The position numbers were made by a program, and so were the translations under genes. 64,000 nucleotides of DNA from Syngnathus acus (taxonomy: Eukaryota; Chordata; Actinopteri; Syngnathiformes; Syngnathidae). Below are positions 58,768 through 64,000 of the stretch, piece after piece (position 1 is the first letter of the stretch; every line of letters starts with the position of its first letter). The stretch lies in assembly GCF_901709675.1 (NCBI RefSeq), contig NC_051089.1:12513976-12577975 (forward strand), written 5' to 3'. The notes below the pieces were generated by a model. It did not search any database and was not told the origin of the DNA. It saw only the letters and a list, made by a program, of their open reading frames with translations.

Positions 58768-61700
58768 TAAAATTGCTGAAAATGTTCCGAACGCCGACAC
58801 TTTTTTTGTTGTTATTGTGGACAACTGTACCGAGGGGGACATGCTCGACTTCTGGTAAGCAGACGCCTTCAAAACACATTTTGCACTTTACTTTCGTTCT
58901 TTTCCTCCCTCTCAGTAGCAAGGCGAAATATTAATGCAGGTCAAATGTGTCAACCCAAGAGCTTCTTTTACACACTAACTAGGACAATAGCCGCTGACCT
59001 ATTGCGCAACAATACGATGGGCGTAAATAAACAATTGATAAAAGTGCTAGAAATGAGCGTTTGCTTGGTTTCCCTCGTATCGAAAGTTTGACTTTGACTC
59101 TGACGGAATCACTGCGTCATCCCGGTTGTTTCAGCATGTTGCATATTAAATCCGAAGTCCAGTGGTCTGCCGTCTAGGCCAGCAAACCCATCGTTCTTCA
59201 CGATCAGAATCACTGACCTGCAATTACAGGCACTCTCAGTTTACTGCCAAATTAAACCTAAAATAAAACAAATTGCTCATTGTCTGTTTAACACAACCAC
59301 CACAAAGCTTAGCCTTTAAAACACGCTTGCCTTAAAGAGAAACGCCAAAGCTATGGATGCTTTCGATTTTTCCTCTGTAATAAATATAATATAATATAAT
59401 ATAATATAATATAATATAATATATATACGTCAATTACGGTGCGATGTCTGTAAGTGTTGATATATGTTGATTTATATCCATTTTTGTTCTGTTATGTGCT
59501 TAAAAAAAAAAAAACTCAGTATTGTAAAATAGACATTAAAAATAGAACAATACAAACTTCATTTTTAGTGTAAAAAATCCATGTGTTGTGGCTTAGGGGA
59601 CGTTGCCTAATGAGTGAGGTCAGGGGCTGTACTATTCATTCATTTATTCTGCTTCCAAACAGCTTATCCTCACGAGGGTCACGGGCGTGCTCGTTCAGCA
59701 TATTTGTAATTTCGACTGTATCCTAGAATGCATGGCAGAAAGTGCATCGCTGTTTTTTTTTTCAGGGTTCCTAACTTGTAAGTGAAGGTACCACTGTACT
59801 CATCGGAGTTTGTTTTCTGTTACAGTGGAGGATGCCTTCACCATCCAGCACTCCATCACAGGGAATTGTTTATCTGCTCAGGATTCGGGAAGTCTGGGTG
59901 TCTCCACCTGTGATGCAAACAGCACGTCGTTCCACTTGTGGAAGTGGGGCTCAGGTCACCGCCTCTTCCATGTGGCTACTTCCCTCTGTTTGGCATTAGA
60001 CATCCACTCCAAGTCCTTGTCCCTGGCGGACTGCGACTCGAACATGCGGCTATCGTGGCGCTGCCTGGATGGAGTTGTGTTCACAGTCTACCAAATGGGC
60101 CTGGTGGTAAGCGGAGGCCAGTTAGCAGCCAAACGCTACGGCCAGGACACGTGGGTGAGAGGAGGCTCTCTGGACAGCATCTGCCAGAGGCCATATCGTG
60201 GTAAGTGACATGTGACCAAAACTTTAGGAACACATTCTATTGTCGACCTCAAGGGCAAGGAGCCAGATCTATCCCACTGTTTTTTATGGTACTTTTTTCA
60301 GACCTTATTAAACCTGAGAGCTCCTTTTTGGGCACTGATTAATGCCAAGGGATAACAAACAACCGTTTTGAATCGTTTATTAATCACATGACAATCACGC
60401 ACCCTCCAGACAAAAAATGCTAAGAAATGGATACATTAAACTGTTAGTAATAAATACATTTACTGTGAGCAAATATTAGAATGCAGGTTGTAAATGTAGC
60501 TCAGTTCTTCTTATAGTGTTTAAGACAACAGAAAGTTCAGGAATTTGTTTGTAAAAGATGAAAGTGGGACAGCCAAAAGAGGAGTGTCACTTGACCTAAC
60601 TGGTTCTTGTACATTTCTAAAACCTGCATTGAGGCGTCAACCCTCATTCCTCTCAGTCTGGACTGCTTTTATGCACGGGATTTTCAGTAGTAAAATAAAG
60701 TCCTTCTCAAAAGTGTGTGAAAACCTATGCTTGGTCAAACAGAGTACTTGATATGAGTTGGAAGCACATGATTGATGGCTGATTTACTCCAGAGTAAGTG
60801 AATAATATGGTAAGGAATAGATCTTCAAGTGTCATCGGATCCATTGGAAGGTGGTTAAAAGTTGATTTCTTTACATTCCCTTTTATTTATGCAGCCATTT
60901 GACACTCTTTAGTGGCTTTATTTTATTACACATTTTTGTGTTATGTAGTGCTATTTTTCATGATGAAGTAATTTTTTTCATTTTAGTGGGGCGTTGGGTT
61001 GCTATAAAGTGTGAGTAAAAGATGCAAAATGTCTAAATTATCGACTTGAAATTGTATCTTGTGAGTCCCACTCTTGCTGTTGTTCTTCTCTGCGGATTCA
61101 TCAACATCATGTCTTTGCACTACTTTCTCTAACCAACACAGAATACGATGTAAGTTGTGTAAGTGGGAGGCTTACACCAGAAACATTAGACTTCTTTCAT
61201 GATGAATGATTCTGCATTCAGAACTCACAGTATTTTCCGTTTGACGTTCTTTTTTTCACATGTTCCATGTGTTCTTGTTTTGTTTTGTTTTTCTCATGCA
61301 GTCATTCACACCACCAATGGAAACGCTGCCGGCGCTCCCTGCGAGTTCCCCTTCAAGTACAATGGAAGCTGGCATCATGGATGCCTCCCCGATTCTGACT
61401 TGCCGGGACTCTCCTGGTGCGCCACCTCCTCTGACTACGATCAAGACAGACAGAAGGGGACCTGTCTAAAACCTGGCATGTTATAAAAGCAACTCTTACG
61501 AGGATTAGTAGATCAGCTTCCATATTTTTTTTTATGTCGTTTTTGTGCGTGCAGACATTTAATGAATCAGGGTTACTTTTATACAAAAAGCAAGCACTCA
61601 ACTGTCTTACTCACTTTTCAGAGACGGGTTGCCAGACTCTGTTCACCGGACCGGAGGGGAACTCCTGCTATGAATTTGTTCCCAATGCCGCCGTGACCTG

Positions 61701-63813
61701 GCAGCAAGCTCTGGATTCCTGTCGAAGCCAAGGAGCAGATTTGCTCAGTGTGTCTAGTCCCTATGATCTTCATTCCCCTACATGTAAGAATGGAGAAAAT
61801 CTTACAAAGATGTCACATCATGATACCAAGATGGGGAATCTTGGTCACTGTTTTGATGATATGTATTGACAAAACACTACAAGACTTCAGATTCAAAGCA
61901 GATTGAGCATTTATTTGACATCCTTCATATGGTACATATTGTCCTTTTCTTTTTCTCACAGAATCCTGTTGTGTCTGCTTTGTTTCAGTTTTAGATGGCC
62001 TCGATGTGATGCCTGACAGAATGTGGATAGGCCTCCATCAGCTCGACGCTTCTCAGGGCTGGCAGTGGTCAGATGGCTCCCCGCTCTCAGTCCTGCGTTG
62101 GGAAGCAGGTGATGCAGCTTCCTATCCTTTCCTTTGGTATTATCAAGGTTCCACACGTGCTCGCAACCCTCTCTGTAACTGAGAAGATGTTTATCATACC
62201 ATCGGCAGTTTTATTAAAATAAAATGCACACATATCCAGAAACTTGAACAACACACTGATAATACAAGCAGGATCAAGTCAAAGTAAAAAGCAACATTTT
62301 GCTTTGTTTTATTTCTTGGTACAATATCATTTTATTTGTCGTTGATTGCTTTAGTTTCCTGTACAAATTGTAAATGGATTCATGGAATGGTCTCTTTAAT
62401 CTGTGGGTCGGTCTTCTGGGGGAAAATGAAGGAAACTATTTAAATCAGCCTTTCATGACAGATGATCAGTTCAGTCCTGGTTTCCAGTAACTTTCAGTTT
62501 AGTTAAGTGTGGGAATTTTGATAAATTTGAACCTTTTGATATAGGCATTCATTATTTACTTTTTTTTTTGGTATCATTTTGTTTGTTTTTATCCCCGGTG
62601 CATGCTCCACAGACTGTATTTAATCTCCCCACAGTCAGAGCACTTAGACTGATGCTGAGTCATCTAGCTAGCTCACATTTTTCCCTCTTCATCTAGAGCG
62701 CTAAAAGGCTTTTATTAGCAAGGGTATGTTGACCGATGTAATTTAAGATCATAATGATTATTTAAAAGAATTTCAATCAACGATTCGTGTATGTAATAAT
62801 GTTAAAAAGTATTACCAAAAGTAAATAACATGAACATATTGCAGTCTACCTCACTTTAATAAAACAACTCCTGTATTTGACCAAATATGTATCTTGATGT
62901 AATCTCGCACTCTCTAAACTGGCGTGGTGTAACAATGTCACTACTGGCTTGTTGTGGTGAAGAAACTCATTGTGGCTGATTGTTGGCATCGACAGTTGCA
63001 TCGTGGGTGTGACTGAATAAGTCCTATTGATTCCAACGAATAGAAATGTTCTCATTAAAATATGGGATAATCGCTTTCAAACTCTGCAAGAGAAATATGC
63101 CAACACTAGTAGACTGATAGTTCTCTGGCGCTACTTTCAACATGCCATCGAAGATTCTTGAAGACGTTTTGCCCAGACATGTCTGGGACATTCTGAAAAA
63201 GGCTTTTGGTTCAGAAGGGGGGGGGGGGGGGGCATCTTCAAGAATCTGTTGTTTTCCTTGCTGTTAACTCAACCTCTCAGATAACGGATAATGTGAGCAT
63301 TTAAAAGACACCCAGAGGCAAATGCCGCCTGTCTGCTCTTCACTCATGAAGTGTTTTTGTATTCTTCTGTCAGGAATGCCTCCCAGCTCTCTAATCATCG
63401 AGTCGGACTGTGGTGTTCTGAACTCCAAGCAGAACTATGAAGCTGAAGCGTGCAGCAAACATCTCCCATACATCTGCAAGAAAATAGTGAATGCTACTCA
63501 AACAGGGCCAACAGGTAGCTTACAACTCACATAAATGTCAGCTCTTCTGTATTATTTTTTTTTAAGCCTTTGTTGATCATGCTTCCTGGTTTTGGTCCAC
63601 ATTTCCTGCCTGCAGAATCACTCATGTATAAAGACACAGTGTGTGCTCCTGGTTGGGTCCCATGGAATGGCTGGTGTTACAAATTAGTAACGGACAAGCC
63701 GTCAAACTTCAGCGACGCACAGCAGTACTGTAACTCCACAGAGGGAGGAAGCTCTCTTGCCAGCCTCCACTCCATTGACAGCAAGGAGATGATCGCCACG
63801 AGTTTTCATGCTG
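58764..63813 (+). CDS. ly75: lymphocyte antigen 75 / DEC-205-like endocytic receptor (N-terminal part)
   Basis: A mannose-receptor-family type I receptor; in mammals it delivers antigen for presentation by dendritic cells. Exons seen: 58764-58854, 59826-60200, 61302-61475, 61622-61783, 61989-62108, 63374-63514, 63616-63813, giving 420 in-frame codons before the window ends inside CTLD2. Order: signal peptide (LFLLLLW core), CysR domain ([13 protein letters not shown]), fibronectin II ([18 protein letters not shown]), CTLD1 (MWIGLHQL...GWQWSDG...LPYICKK), start of CTLD2 ([14 protein letters not shown]). The CysR end, [14 protein letters not shown], matches LY75 (KKGGSEESLCDQPY), and the position after pla2r1 agrees. 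The FNII exon is 174 nt, the same as in pla2r1, but ends at a GC donor. CTLD1 lacks the usual Trp before its penultimate Cys. Human LY75 is about 1,720 aa, so most of the gene lies to the right. Confidence 0.9.
59386..59422 (+). repeat. (ATAAT)n microsatellite
   Basis: About seven pentamer units in ly75 intron 1. Confidence 0.9.
59632..59705 (+). repeat. head fragment of fish-wide dispersed repeat
   Basis: GCTTCCAAACAGCTTATCCT, then CACGAGGGTCACGGGCGTGC: the start of the same family as 6392-6712, truncated. Confidence 0.65.
63152..63247. repeat. inverted-repeat element with AGATTCTTGAAGA arms
   Basis: AGATTCTTGAAGA at 63152-63164 and its exact complement at 63235-63247. Inside are a 16-bp palindrome (63172-63187), GAAAAAGGCTTTTGGTTCAG and a long G run. 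The GAAGACGTTTTGCC phrase belongs to a familiar fish repeat. It lies in ly75 intron 5. Confidence 0.65.
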
Positions 63814-64000
63814 GTTTGTCTCCCTTCATTTTTTTTTAATCTACAGAATAGAAGAGAAATAAGCTGATGTCACAGTACTCGATATCCGGCTTTCGGGTAA
63901 CATTTCAGGAGGAATCCAGAATGCATTTTAATAATCAACCATTTCTTTGCTCATTTGGGATTACTACTCACAAACAGTCTTCTTCAACAATTGATTGATG

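Overview
This window reads as genomic DNA of a ray-finned fish, most likely a percomorph. The genes are split by short GT-AG introns. The proteins are vertebrate-specific families, and the gaps hold familiar teleost repeats (MITEs, L2-type LINE relics, a fish-wide dispersed repeat, many microsatellites). The gene order psmd14 - rbms1 - itgb6 - pla2r1 - ly75 matches the human 2q24 block (PSMD14, TANK, RBMS1, ITGB6, PLA2R1, LY75), which supports the orthology calls. No TANK exon was recognised between psmd14 and rbms1.

Layout. 1-3,020: the 5' half of psmd14 on the minus strand, running off the left edge, with its promoter near 3,000. 3,020-10,730: mostly non-coding, with a CpG-rich block at about 6,930-7,390 that may be the rbms1 promoter. 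10,731-19,574: twelve coding exons of rbms1 on the plus strand (the first coding exon was not located), followed by a long 3' UTR that may contain an intron. 23,100-29,900: intergenic, with an L2 LINE relic, a low-complexity C/A-rich zone, possible conserved elements and several copies of an ACTAGT-rich dispersed repeat. 29,972-39,321: all 15 coding exons of an itgb6-like integrin beta gene (782 aa). Its twelfth intron carries four tandem tRNA-Phe(GAA) genes. 40,668-55,778: all 30 coding exons of pla2r1 (1,487 aa). 58,764-63,813: the first seven exons of ly75, running off the right edge.

The exon models for itgb6 and pla2r1 were built from splice sites and protein similarity. Both sum to an intact reading frame, and the pla2r1 model has 30 coding exons, the number I recall for the human gene. 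Biologically the block contains a proteasome deubiquitinase, an RNA-binding regulator, an epithelial integrin subunit and two mannose-receptor-family endocytic receptors. These genes are neighbours by ancestry, not members of one pathway.

The most unusual structure is the intronic tRNA-Phe array. It has a period of about 195 bp and no run of four T between copies. Two decayed tRNA-Phe-like sequences on the opposite strand lie beside copies of the ACTAGT-rich repeat elsewhere in the window. Other notable points are upstream ORFs that touch the itgb6 and ly75 start codons, a GC-AG intron in ly75, and a changed ligand-specificity loop plus an extra cysteine in the integrin head.
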